Positions 57,555 through 64,000 of a stretch of 64,000 bases of DNA are shown one piece after another. The notes below the pieces were generated by a model. It saw nothing but the letters and a program-made list of their open reading frames with translations. It ran no database searches and was not told the DNA's origin. The number at the start of each line of letters is the position of its first letter. Position 1 is the stretch's first letter. The translations under genes were made by a program, and so were the position numbers. Origin of the DNA: Methylocystis sp. (lineage in GTDB: Bacteria > Pseudomonadota > Alphaproteobacteria > Rhizobiales > Beijerinckiaceae); contig JAMBEQ010000266.1 of NCBI GenBank assembly GCA_024506175.1, forward strand, positions 1 through 64,000. Reading direction: 5' to 3'.

Positions 57555-58184
57555 ATGGCACGTCGACCGAAGGTGATGACGAACGAAGCGCCCACGCAGC
57601 AGAGCGAAGAGGCGAGCGGCGATCAGCCGAAGCAGGAGAACGTCGTGACGGACTGGCCGCGCGCGCTGCTCTGTCCGTTCCCGTCGTGCGGAGCGAGGCA
57701 GCTCTCGTCGGCGGCGAAGGACATCAAGCCGGGCGTCAAGGAGTGCATCAAGTGCCGCGCGGGCCTCACTCCGATGAACCGCGCGCCCGACATCACGCCG
57801 GAGACGAAGCAGCCGACGCGCGAGCAGGCGCAGACGCAGCCCGAGCCGAGGAAGGACGAGCCGCGCCCCGGCGGAGGCTCGCGCTTCGCGCACTCCTCGG
57901 GTTCCACGCGCGACGTCGCCGCACCGAACCCCGACGACGTCGGCGAGACGGTGAGCGCGACGTGGGGCGAGGAGCTGTATAGCCCGCAGCAGTTCTGCAC
58001 GTTCCGCGTGGGATCGTTCACGCGCACGACGAAGATCCGCGAGGGCGAGACCGCGCTCGATGCGAAGCGCCGCATCTACGCCGAGATGAGGCAGATGGCG
58101 GAAGACGAGCGGCACGAGAAGATGTCGATCTACCTCGAAGCGCTCGGGCATATGTTCACCGTCATGAAGGGAGGCTCGAAGTGA
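57555..58184 (+). CDS. Zinc-containing hypothetical protein, 209 aa
   Basis: A zinc-ribbon-like patch (LCPFPSCGAR ... ECIKCRAG) in the first third, a Pro/Gln-rich linker, and a helical/beta C-terminal domain (YSPQQFCTFRVGSF, LDAKRRIYAEMRQMAEDERHEKM). Position between helicases suggests a DNA-replication accessory or helicase loader. GGAGGATTCTCAC precedes ATG. Confidence 0.5.
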   Translation: MARRPKVMTNEAPTQQSEEASGDQPKQENVVTDWPRALLCPFPSCGARQLSSAAKDIKPGVKECIKCRAGLTPMNRAPDITPETKQPTREQAQTQPEPRKDEPRPGGGSRFAHSSGSTRDVAAPNPDDVGETVSATWGEELYSPQQFCTFRVGSFTRTTKIREGETALDAKRRIYAEMRQMAEDERHEKMSIYLEALGHMFTVMKGGSK

Positions 58185-58726
58185 GCGCCGTCGCGACGAA
58201 GTTCCCGCGTGACGAGCGCGCGAGCGGCGTGCGCGTCAGCTCCCACGTCGCGCCGTCGACGAAGATGGTCACGAGCCTCGCCGATTGGGCGAAGACGGCG
58301 AAGAGCAAGGAAGAGCGCAAGAAGGCCGGCATCCAGAAGGCGAGCCTCGATCGCGCCGAGCGCGAGATGAACGAGATGATCGAGCGCGAGGACTACACGG
58401 GCGCGAAGCCGATGCACGTCTTCGTGCTCTACGCGATGCTGCACAAGCACGTCTACGGCGTCGAGGCGAGCGAGGCCGAGAGCCCGGGCGAGCGCAAGAA
58501 GGCGATCATGTTCATCGGCTCGACGCTGCGTTCGCGCTTCGATGGCGACGTCGCCGCGCTCATCGCGTTCGTCCGCTGGGTGTGGGCGCGCGAAGAGCGT
58601 ACCGAGAAGTGGCGTCGCGAGACGAGGCAGACGAACGGGCGTCGGCTCGGCTGCTACCTCGCGTTCTCCCCGCGCCTCTACACCGACTACAAGGTCGCGC
58701 GCGAGCGCGCTCTCGCGTCCCGCTAG
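58181..58726 (+). CDS. Hypothetical protein upstream of DnaB, loader candidate, 181 aa
   Basis: GTG start overlapping the previous stop. Helical (MNEMIEREDYTGAKPMHVFVLYAMLHKHVYG). A DNA-binding or helicase-loading role is suggested only by the neighbourhood; no ATPase motif. Directly precedes the DnaB-like gene. Confidence 0.5.
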   Translation: MSAVATKFPRDERASGVRVSSHVAPSTKMVTSLADWAKTAKSKEERKKAGIQKASLDRAEREMNEMIEREDYTGAKPMHVFVLYAMLHKHVYGVEASEAESPGERKKAIMFIGSTLRSRFDGDVAALIAFVRWVWAREERTEKWRRETRQTNGRRLGCYLAFSPRLYTDYKVARERALASR

Positions 58727-58729
58727 CCT
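58724..58729 (+). promoter_or_regulatory. -10-like box overlapping a stop
   Basis: TAGCCT with 13 nt from TA to ATG 58739, longer spacing than the main set. Confidence 0.3.
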
Positions 58730-58738
58730 CGTCCGAGC

Positions 58739-60292
58739 ATGGGTCGCCGAGTCATCTCGGCGGCGGATCCGAAGCGGAACGTTCCGCTCATCGATCCGTC
58801 GCGCGGAGCATCTGTCTCATCTTCGCCACTGCCGCCGCCGAAGGCAGAGAAGGTCGTGGTGCCTCACGACCCGGTGCACGAAGCGGTCGTCATCGGAGCG
58901 TGCGCGCTCGATCGGCAGATCCGCGACGTCTACGTCGTCAAGCTCTACGCCGATCACTTCCTCGCGCGCGAGCACGCGGACGCGTGGGGCGCGCTCATCG
59001 AGCTGAAGCGGCGCGGGCTCGACTACGACCCGGCGACGGTCGAGAGCATCGCGGGCGAGAAGGTCGCGCGCACGATCGAGAGCATCATCGAGAGCCGCCC
59101 CGAGGTGCCGAACAACCTCGCCTACCACGTCGACCAGCTCATGTGGGATCGGGTGAAGGCGAGCGTCATCCAGGGACCGCATCAGGCGTTCCTCGAAGTG
59201 CTCAAGGATCCGGTCGCATCGGCCGACCGCAGCAAGGTGCGGAGCCTCGCGCGGCAGCTCGCGAGCGCATTCGACGGCTACGAGGAGCGGCAGTGGATTC
59301 ACGATCCGAAGCAGCTCGTGCACGAGCAGATGCGCGAGATCGAGAAGCGCGTCGACGGACACGCGGCCTACCCGTACGGCATCGAGGGCTTGGACTACTT
59401 CAGCGATCAGCGCGACGAGGACGGGGAGCCCGCGCGGCGCATGATCCCGGGCGCAGCTCCGGGGCAGATCACGTGCATCTCGGCAGTCTCGGGCGGAGGC
59501 AAGTCGACGGTCACCGCGAACATCGCGCTCGGGCTCGCGCGGCTCGGGCGGCGCGTCTTGTGGGGCGCGTGGGAGATGAAGGGAGGGATGAACCTCGAAC
59601 TCCTCGCGTGCATCTCGCTCGGATGGTCGCGCGCCGATCTCATCAAGGGCAAAGGCCCGATCCGATCGCACGAGGGGCGCGTCGAGCTTGAGGAGCGCAT
59701 GCACGCGCTCAGCGAGTACGTCACGTTCATGAAGAACCCGTTTCGGCGTCGCATCGGCGAGAAGCCGAGCAACGAGCGGAACCTCGATCTTCTGCACGGC
59801 ATCCTCTCGGACGCGGCGTGCGACGTCTTCATCGCCGACCTCTGGAAGCGGTGCCTGCACGTCGATCAGCCGAGCGAAGAGGAAGAGGCGCTCATCCGTC
59901 AGCAGATGATGGCGGAGGATCTCGGGCAGCATCACATCTTGCTGCAGCAGCAGCGGCTCAAGGACATCGAGCAGAGGCCCGACAAGCGGCCGACGCGCGA
60001 GGGCACGAAGGGAAGCTCGGCGTGGGTCGAAGTGCCCGACACGTACATCGGCGTGCACTGGCCGGCGCTCTGGAAGAACGTGCCGCGGAACAAGATCGAG
60101 GTGCTCATCCTCAAGCAGCGTTACGGCGAGTGGCCGCTTGCGATCGAGTTCGACTGGCAGCCCGACTACGGGCGCCTCGACGGCGGCGTCTCGATCGCCT
60201 ACCAGCGACCAGGCGAGGGAAGCGAGATCGACAGCTTCTCTGCAGCGGGGGCGTTCCTCGGGCAGAAGGGCGGAAAGAAGGGAAGGCGATGA
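58739..60292 (+). CDS. DnaB-like replicative helicase
   Basis: 517 aa. An N-terminal helical domain (VHEAVVIGACALDRQIRDVYVVKLY) plus RecA-core: Walker A AVSGGGKSTV (about 249-258), GAWEMKGG as the ExM motif (~277), a Walker B stretch CDVFIADLWK (361-370). Likely unwinds the phage fork. Extended C-terminus (KIEVLILKQRYGEWPLAIEFDW) is usual in phage DnaB. No Shine-Dalgarno is visible. Confidence 0.8.
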   Translation: MGRRVISAADPKRNVPLIDPSRGASVSSSPLPPPKAEKVVVPHDPVHEAVVIGACALDRQIRDVYVVKLYADHFLAREHADAWGALIELKRRGLDYDPATVESIAGEKVARTIESIIESRPEVPNNLAYHVDQLMWDRVKASVIQGPHQAFLEVLKDPVASADRSKVRSLARQLASAFDGYEERQWIHDPKQLVHEQMREIEKRVDGHAAYPYGIEGLDYFSDQRDEDGEPARRMIPGAAPGQITCISAVSGGGKSTVTANIALGLARLGRRVLWGAWEMKGGMNLELLACISLGWSRADLIKGKGPIRSHEGRVELEERMHALSEYVTFMKNPFRRRIGEKPSNERNLDLLHGILSDAACDVFIADLWKRCLHVDQPSEEEEALIRQQMMAEDLGQHHILLQQQRLKDIEQRPDKRPTREGTKGSSAWVEVPDTYIGVHWPALWKNVPRNKIEVLILKQRYGEWPLAIEFDWQPDYGRLDGGVSIAYQRPGEGSEIDSFSAAGAFLGQKGGKKGRR

Positions 60293-61044
60293 AGAAGTTT
60301 CGGATCTACGACCAGCGCAACAAGGGCGAGCTGCTCCCGCACTTCGACCTCGTCTATCGCGATCTCGACGACGCGTCGGGCAACGTCTACGGGCTGCGTC
60401 TGAGCTTCTGCTCGCTCGCGCGCCTCACGCTCGCGAAGCTCGACGTCGACGACGATCACGTGCGCGCGACGCTCGCGCTCTACGGTCCGTACGTGGCGCT
60501 CAGCGTCGAGCCGCCCGTGCGCGTGATGCGGAAGCTCCGCGCGCTCCTCCGCATCCCGGGCTACGAGCCGCGAACGCTCGGCGTGCACTTCCACGATCTC
60601 GCCGTGTGGTGGGACGTCTGGGCGAACTCGCACCACTGGACGAGCGACACGCCGCGGTGGCGCGACGGGAGCTGGCACCCGCTCAACACGTTCTTCGGTC
60701 GCGAGAACTACGAGAGCACGCTCGTCGAGAAGGCCGATGTCATCGTGCCGATGCCCGAGAAGGGCTACGCGGGCACGGTCGAGATCCGTCGCGACACCTG
60801 GAAGCGTCCGCGCTCGCCGTTCACGCGCGTCGTTCATCGCGCGCACGTCGAGATGAAGGAGCCGATCCCGGTGCCGGGCAAGGGCGAGAACTCATGGGAC
60901 TGCGGCGAGGACGCGATCCATGGGATCACGACTCCGGCGAAGAGCATCGTCGAGGGCATCGTCGCGATCATGAACAGCGCGAAGCGCGATCGCGAGAAGC
61001 GCGCGGGCAAGAACTGGAAGCCCGAGGAGCGCGCCGCGTCGTGA
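60289..61044 (+). CDS. Conserved-looking hypothetical protein, 251 aa
   Basis: Mixed fold with VYGLRLSFCSLARLTL, ATLALYGPYVALSVEPPV and GKGENSWDCGEDAIHGIT segments; resembles a widespread phage protein near primase/helicase whose function I do not know. ATGA overlap with DnaB-like gene and GTGA with the primase. Confidence 0.55.
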   Translation: MKKFRIYDQRNKGELLPHFDLVYRDLDDASGNVYGLRLSFCSLARLTLAKLDVDDDHVRATLALYGPYVALSVEPPVRVMRKLRALLRIPGYEPRTLGVHFHDLAVWWDVWANSHHWTSDTPRWRDGSWHPLNTFFGRENYESTLVEKADVIVPMPEKGYAGTVEIRRDTWKRPRSPFTRVVHRAHVEMKEPIPVPGKGENSWDCGEDAIHGITTPAKSIVEGIVAIMNSAKRDREKRAGKNWKPEERAAS

Positions 61045-61991
61045 GCAAGTCGCGCGTGCAGCTCGTGCTCGAAGCGCTCGGCATCGACGCGCAGCTTCGT
61101 GGTCGGCAGTGGTGGGCGATCTGCCCGAACCCCGATCACGAGGACCGGCATCCGAGCTGGCGCATCCGCGACGAGCCGGGCAGCCCGCGCGACGGCTACC
61201 ACGCGTGCCCGCCGTGTGGCTTCACGGGCGGCGTCATCACGCTCATCAAGAACGTGATGAACATCTCGGGCTTCGAGGCGCGCAAGGTGCTCGCGAAGAT
61301 CGAAGAGGGCGCTCCGGTCGTGATCAAGCCCGCACCGAGCGAGGTCACCGTCGTCACCAAGCCGCGTGGCTTCCGCCTCCGCGCGGGCACGAAGATCCTG
61401 CCGCTCTCGCTCTGGCCCCCGAGCGCGCGCCGCTACGCGGAGAGTCGCGGCATCACCGAAGAGCAGGTCGACAAGTGGGGCATCGGCTACTGCGACGAGG
61501 GCCCGCTCGAACACCGGATCGTGATCGTCACGCGCGACATGCACGGCGTCCCGCGCAACTACACCGCGCGCACGTACGTCGATCACCCGCGGCGCTACTT
61601 CGAGCCCGAGCCGTGGGAGAAAGCCGACCGAAACGCGATGTTCGGCGAGCAGTTATGGCCTCAGTCAAGACGTCTTGACTGCACCGCGATCGTCGTCGAG
61701 GGAGCGTTCAAAGGGCTCGCCGTCGATCGCGCGTGTCCGGAGCTGGCGATCGCCGCGACGGCGGGCTCGGCGCTCATGCCCGGCTACCTGCCGAAGCTCG
61801 TGCAGTTCGGGCGCGTGCTCGTCTCGACCGACGCGAACGAGACCGGCGATCGCATCGCTGACGAGCTGCTCTGGCTGCTCAAGAAGCACCGGAGACCGGC
61901 GCAGCGCTTCCGCCTCGACGACGACGTCGAGCACGACCATCTTTCGACGCCGGAGCTGCGGCGCATCATCCGCTCGGTGGTGGCTGCGTGA
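61041..61991 (+). CDS. DnaG-type primase (zinc + TOPRIM)
   Basis: 316 aa, GTG start overlapping the previous stop. N-terminal CHC2-like zinc finger (C28, H33 and C56, C59) and a TOPRIM region (IVVEGAFKG near residue 218; STDANETGD near 264). The polymerase core between them is short. The operator-like palindrome copy 5 lies inside the codons for residues ~208-213. Supplies primers for the fork. Confidence 0.8.
   Translation: MSKSRVQLVLEALGIDAQLRGRQWWAICPNPDHEDRHPSWRIRDEPGSPRDGYHACPPCGFTGGVITLIKNVMNISGFEARKVLAKIEEGAPVVIKPAPSEVTVVTKPRGFRLRAGTKILPLSLWPPSARRYAESRGITEEQVDKWGIGYCDEGPLEHRIVIVTRDMHGVPRNYTARTYVDHPRRYFEPEPWEKADRNAMFGEQLWPQSRRLDCTAIVVEGAFKGLAVDRACPELAIAATAGSALMPGYLPKLVQFGRVLVSTDANETGDRIADELLWLLKKHRRPAQRFRLDDDVEHDHLSTPELRRIIRSVVAA
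61662..61681 (+). promoter_or_regulatory. Operator-like perfect palindrome, copy 5, inside the primase gene
   Basis: CAGTCAAGACGTCTTGACTG, identical to copy 4 but intragenic, encoding QSRRLD. A silencing or stoperator-like role is possible. Confidence 0.6.
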
Positions 61992-62260
61992 GCGATCCGC
62001 GACGTTCCCCGTGCGCCGAGTGGCTCGGTGAGCTACTACGAACGGAGCCGGAAGAGGCGCGCAGCGTCATCGAGAAGCAGCTCGAAACCTACGGAGGCAA
62101 CGTGAGCAAGGCAGCACGAAACCTCGGCGTGTCGCGACCCTTCTTCTGGAAGTGTCTGCGCGCGCTCAACATGCGGCGGAGGCCGGCGCAGCTCCGCGAT
62201 CGCTGGCGCGAGCGGCTTCGCATCACGGGACCGGCGGCATCGGGAAGGACGGAGACGTAG
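61988..62260 (+). CDS. Fis-type helix-turn-helix protein, 90 aa
   Basis: GTG start in a GTGA overlap. YGGNVSKAARNLGVSRPFFWKCLRALNM has the HTH_8/Fis-like spacing (GN-x-SKAAR-x-LGVSR). Likely a DNA-binding transcription regulator. Confidence 0.7.
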   Translation: MSDPRRSPCAEWLGELLRTEPEEARSVIEKQLETYGGNVSKAARNLGVSRPFFWKCLRALNMRRRPAQLRDRWRERLRITGPAASGRTET

Positions 62261-62263
62261 GCG

Positions 62264-62674
62264 ATGGCGACGACGAGGAAGAGCGAGCGGCAGGTCGCGA
62301 AGACGAAGCTCGGCGCGCTGAGCATCGACGACGCGAAGACGAAGCTCATGAAGGCGTTCGCGAGCAACGGCTTCGACTACATGAAGACGGCGCTCGCGCT
62401 CGGCTGCCACCACTACACGATCCGTCGCTGGGCGCGCGCGCTCGACATGACGAACATGCTCGCAGCCGCGCGGCGCAACGCCATCGACGCGGGCAAGGTG
62501 CCGAACGTCTTCGGGCGTCCGAAGAAGGAGCGGCCCGACAAGAAGACGATCGAGCGCGCGCTGCGTGCGCGCGATGGCAGCGTCGACGAGACGGCGAAGG
62601 CGCTCGGCGTCAGCTCGCCGACGCTCCGGACGTGGTGTGAGCAGCTCGCGATCGAGATCAAGGGGGCAGCATGA
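62264..62674 (+). CDS. Tandem HTH protein, 136 aa
   Basis: Two helix-turn-helix-like parts: DYMKTALALGCHHYTIRRWARAL and DGSVDETAKALGVSSPTLRTW, separated by a basic linker (GRPKKERPDKK). Unusual tandem arrangement. Likely binds DNA, possibly the palindrome reported here, but that is inference. Confidence 0.65.
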   Translation: MATTRKSERQVAKTKLGALSIDDAKTKLMKAFASNGFDYMKTALALGCHHYTIRRWARALDMTNMLAAARRNAIDAGKVPNVFGRPKKERPDKKTIERALRARDGSVDETAKALGVSSPTLRTWCEQLAIEIKGAA

Positions 62675-63123
62675 TCGACCCGAAGCAGGTGAACGCGGCG
62701 GTCGCACGCCTTCGCAGCTCGCGCGAAGAGGCGATCGTCGAGGTGCGCGCGACGTGGATGAAGCTCGAATGCGCGATCGTCGACGCGCTCGCGGGCGATG
62801 CGCTCCGCGGGCTGCCGAACCTCGGCACGTCGGCGGACCCGTTCTACGCCGCTCGGCTCACCGGACGCGGCAAGCTCGTGCCCGGCTACGAGCAGCTCGT
62901 CATCATGCGGACGGGGCGCGTCGCGATCGCGAACTTCCACGACGGCCGCGTTCGGTGGCGACTGCCGAGCTACCAGGATCTTCGCGTCGAGATGTTCGAC
63001 GTCTACCTCAAGACGCTCGCGATGGTGCTCCGCGCGCACGTCGAGCAGGCCGAGAAGACGAGCCGGACGTACGAGGCAACCGCCCGACTTGCGAGGCGAA
63101 TTGCCGACGTCGTCGGTTTTTGA
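62671..63123 (+). CDS. Hypothetical protein, 150 aa
   Basis: Mixed helical/beta protein (AVARLRSSREEAIVEVRATW). ATGA overlap upstream. Ends just before the third A-tract element. No recognised family. Confidence 0.55.
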   Translation: MIDPKQVNAAVARLRSSREEAIVEVRATWMKLECAIVDALAGDALRGLPNLGTSADPFYAARLTGRGKLVPGYEQLVIMRTGRVAIANFHDGRVRWRLPSYQDLRVEMFDVYLKTLAMVLRAHVEQAEKTSRTYEATARLARRIADVVGF

Positions 63124-63124
63124 T

Positions 63125-63143
63125 TGCGCAAGACTTTTTTTCG
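63125..63143 (-). promoter_or_regulatory. A-tract element, third exact copy (reverse orientation)
   Basis: TGCGCAAGACTTTTTTTCG, the exact reverse complement of the 19-mer at 11718 and 13105. No -10 is found 17 nt downstream on that strand, so it looks like a regulator binding site. Confidence 0.55.
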
Positions 63144-63174
63144 TACTAGACAGAACCTACGGATAGCGGAAAGG

Positions 63175-63192
63175 CGGTCCTCGCGAGGACCG
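63175..63192 (+). promoter_or_regulatory. 18-bp palindrome in the leader of the sigma-like gene
   Basis: CGGTCCTCGCGAGGACCG, a perfect palindrome. GAGGACCGG recurs in the leader at 13160. Possible operator or mRNA structure. Confidence 0.45.
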
Positions 63193-63208
63193 GCGACGGT
63201 GGGAAACG

Positions 63209-63832
63209 ATGCACTTTGCAGAAGCCGCACGCGCGTGCGTCGCGGGCGAGATGACGTTTTCGTGCTTCGTCGAAGAGACGGAGCGACGCTGGCAGTGGTG
63301 GGCGAAGAGGCTCGCGCGCGCCGGCATCCCGCTCTGGCTCGACGCCGAAGACATCCGACAGGATCTCCTGCTCGAAGCGTGGCGCGCGATGAAGCGCTTC
63401 GACGGCAAGAAGGCGAAGAGCGTGACCCCGTCGCAGTTCGTCGAGGTCGCCGCGAAGAACGCCGCGAAGAAGAACGTGCACCGCGCGCGCGGCGACGACC
63501 GGCATACATGGGCGTGGGGCGCTCCGCGCTTCGACCTCGCCGCGAGCACGCTCGTGCGCGAAGGCGACGAAGACGCCGAGTTCGAGGTGCCCGTCGAGCC
63601 CGAGCAGGGACGCGCGCGCGAGCGTCGCGAGGCGGTGATGGCGCTCGCGCGGCAACAGGAGTCGCTGCGTGACTTCTTCGCCGTCCAAGCTCTCGCTGCC
63701 GCCGAAGGTGACATCGAACACGCGGCGCAGCTCTTCTACGAGGATCTCGATGCTCGGCTTCTCTGCCGCCTGCCGAGCGAGCACACGGCACGAATGGTTG
63801 TCGGGCGCGTCGCGTCCCGGCTGGCGGCGTGA
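63209..63832 (+). CDS. Sigma-70-like factor, 207 aa
   Basis: Residues ~28-95 (WWAKRLARAGIPLWLDAEDIRQDLLLEAWRAMKRFDGKK...EVAAKNAAKKNVHRARGDD) have the region-2 pattern of ECF/sigma-70 factors. The C-terminal half lacks an obvious region 4 helix-turn-helix and may be degenerate. A phage sigma could direct the non-standard -10 boxes seen here. No Shine-Dalgarno beyond GTGGGAAACG. Confidence 0.55.
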   Translation: MHFAEAARACVAGEMTFSCFVEETERRWQWWAKRLARAGIPLWLDAEDIRQDLLLEAWRAMKRFDGKKAKSVTPSQFVEVAAKNAAKKNVHRARGDDRHTWAWGAPRFDLAASTLVREGDEDAEFEVPVEPEQGRARERREAVMALARQQESLRDFFAVQALAAAEGDIEHAAQLFYEDLDARLLCRLPSEHTARMVVGRVASRLAA

Positions 63833-63855
63833 AAGAAGAAAGGATCGAGTGCATC

Positions 63856-64000
63856 ATGGGTAACGCAGCGAAGAAGACGAACGAGGCGCCGAAGACGATC
63901 GGGAGCGTGCAGCTCGACAAGATCGACCGCAAGGCGCTCGTGAAGTTCGCGAAGCAGCTCAAGTGCGGAACGGACAAGGACACGACCGAGGCGCTCATCA
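63856..64000 (+). CDS. Partial hypothetical protein at the window end
   Basis: ATG 63856 runs to the end of the window (48 codons seen). Starts MGNAAKKTNEAPKTIGSVQLDKIDRKALV, a charged and helical beginning. The truncated end prevents assignment. Confidence 0.55.
   Translation, partial: MGNAAKKTNEAPKTIGSVQLDKIDRKALVKFAKQLKCGTDKDTTEALI

Noticed and set aside
1-64000. tRNA, rRNA, integrase or CRISPR genes
   Set aside because: No cloverleaf-like stretch in the short non-coding gaps, no tyrosine/serine recombinase motif, and no regular repeat array was seen.

Overview
This window is a contiguous stretch of a tailed-phage genome (or a prophage). It is very GC-rich and packed with short-spaced or ATGA/GTGA-overlapping genes, nearly all on the + strand. 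A tail sheath (36.1 kb), tail tube, frameshifting tail-assembly chaperone, tape measure and a P2/Mu/T4-type baseplate set make it a myovirus with a contractile tail. The host is not named by the sequence. My inference is a Gram-negative bacterium, plausibly a myxobacterium (Myxococcota): there are several small lipoproteins with Asp/Ala/Gly-rich tails, a matrixin-type lipoprotein, and GC-saturated third codon positions. No integrase, DNA polymerase or convincing terminase is visible, so the window is only part of the genome.

Layout. 0-15 kb: accessory region of small, often Cys-rich (zinc-binding) unknown proteins. Among them are a cupin-like protein, two glycine/fibre-like proteins sharing an N-terminal module, a ParB-like protein, a dCMP deaminase, an S-adenosylmethionine decarboxylase and a metzincin lipoprotein. 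15-22 kb: host-surface and lysis module with an Ig-like fibre, a TIG/LamG adhesin, a papain-like peptidase, a lipoprotein, a GH25 muramidase and a lytic transglycosylase. 22-33 kb: head module with portal, a 1068-residue Mu-F-like head protein fused to a kinase-like and an ADP-ribosyltransferase-like domain, small head proteins, scaffold and major capsid protein. 33-42 kb: connector and tail (tail completion, sheath, tube, chaperone with -1 frameshift, tape measure). 42-53.8 kb: baseplate and fibres (LysM-like protein, hub, spike, gp25-like, gpJ, gpI-like), interrupted by an HNH endonuclease gene and a three-gene minus-strand island. 53.8-55.6 kb: membrane/coiled-coil proteins that look like a second lysis cassette, with one minus-strand gene. 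55.6-56.0 kb: relatively AT-rich non-coding region full of inverted repeats. 56-64 kb: replication and regulation (SF2 helicase, DnaB-like helicase, DnaG-like primase, Fis-type HTH proteins, sigma-70-like protein).

Regulation is the most distinctive part. Twelve genes without a Shine-Dalgarno have a -10-like box (often TGATA) whose TA lies 10 or 11 nt before the start codon, the geometry of leaderless transcripts. A 20-bp palindrome (CAGTCAAGACGTCTTGACTG and variants) occurs five times, four times just upstream of genes or in a divergent intergenic region. A third element, a 19-mer with an A7 tract, is repeated exactly three times with related leaders, one of them before the sigma-like gene. 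Together these suggest a phage-encoded transcription programme.
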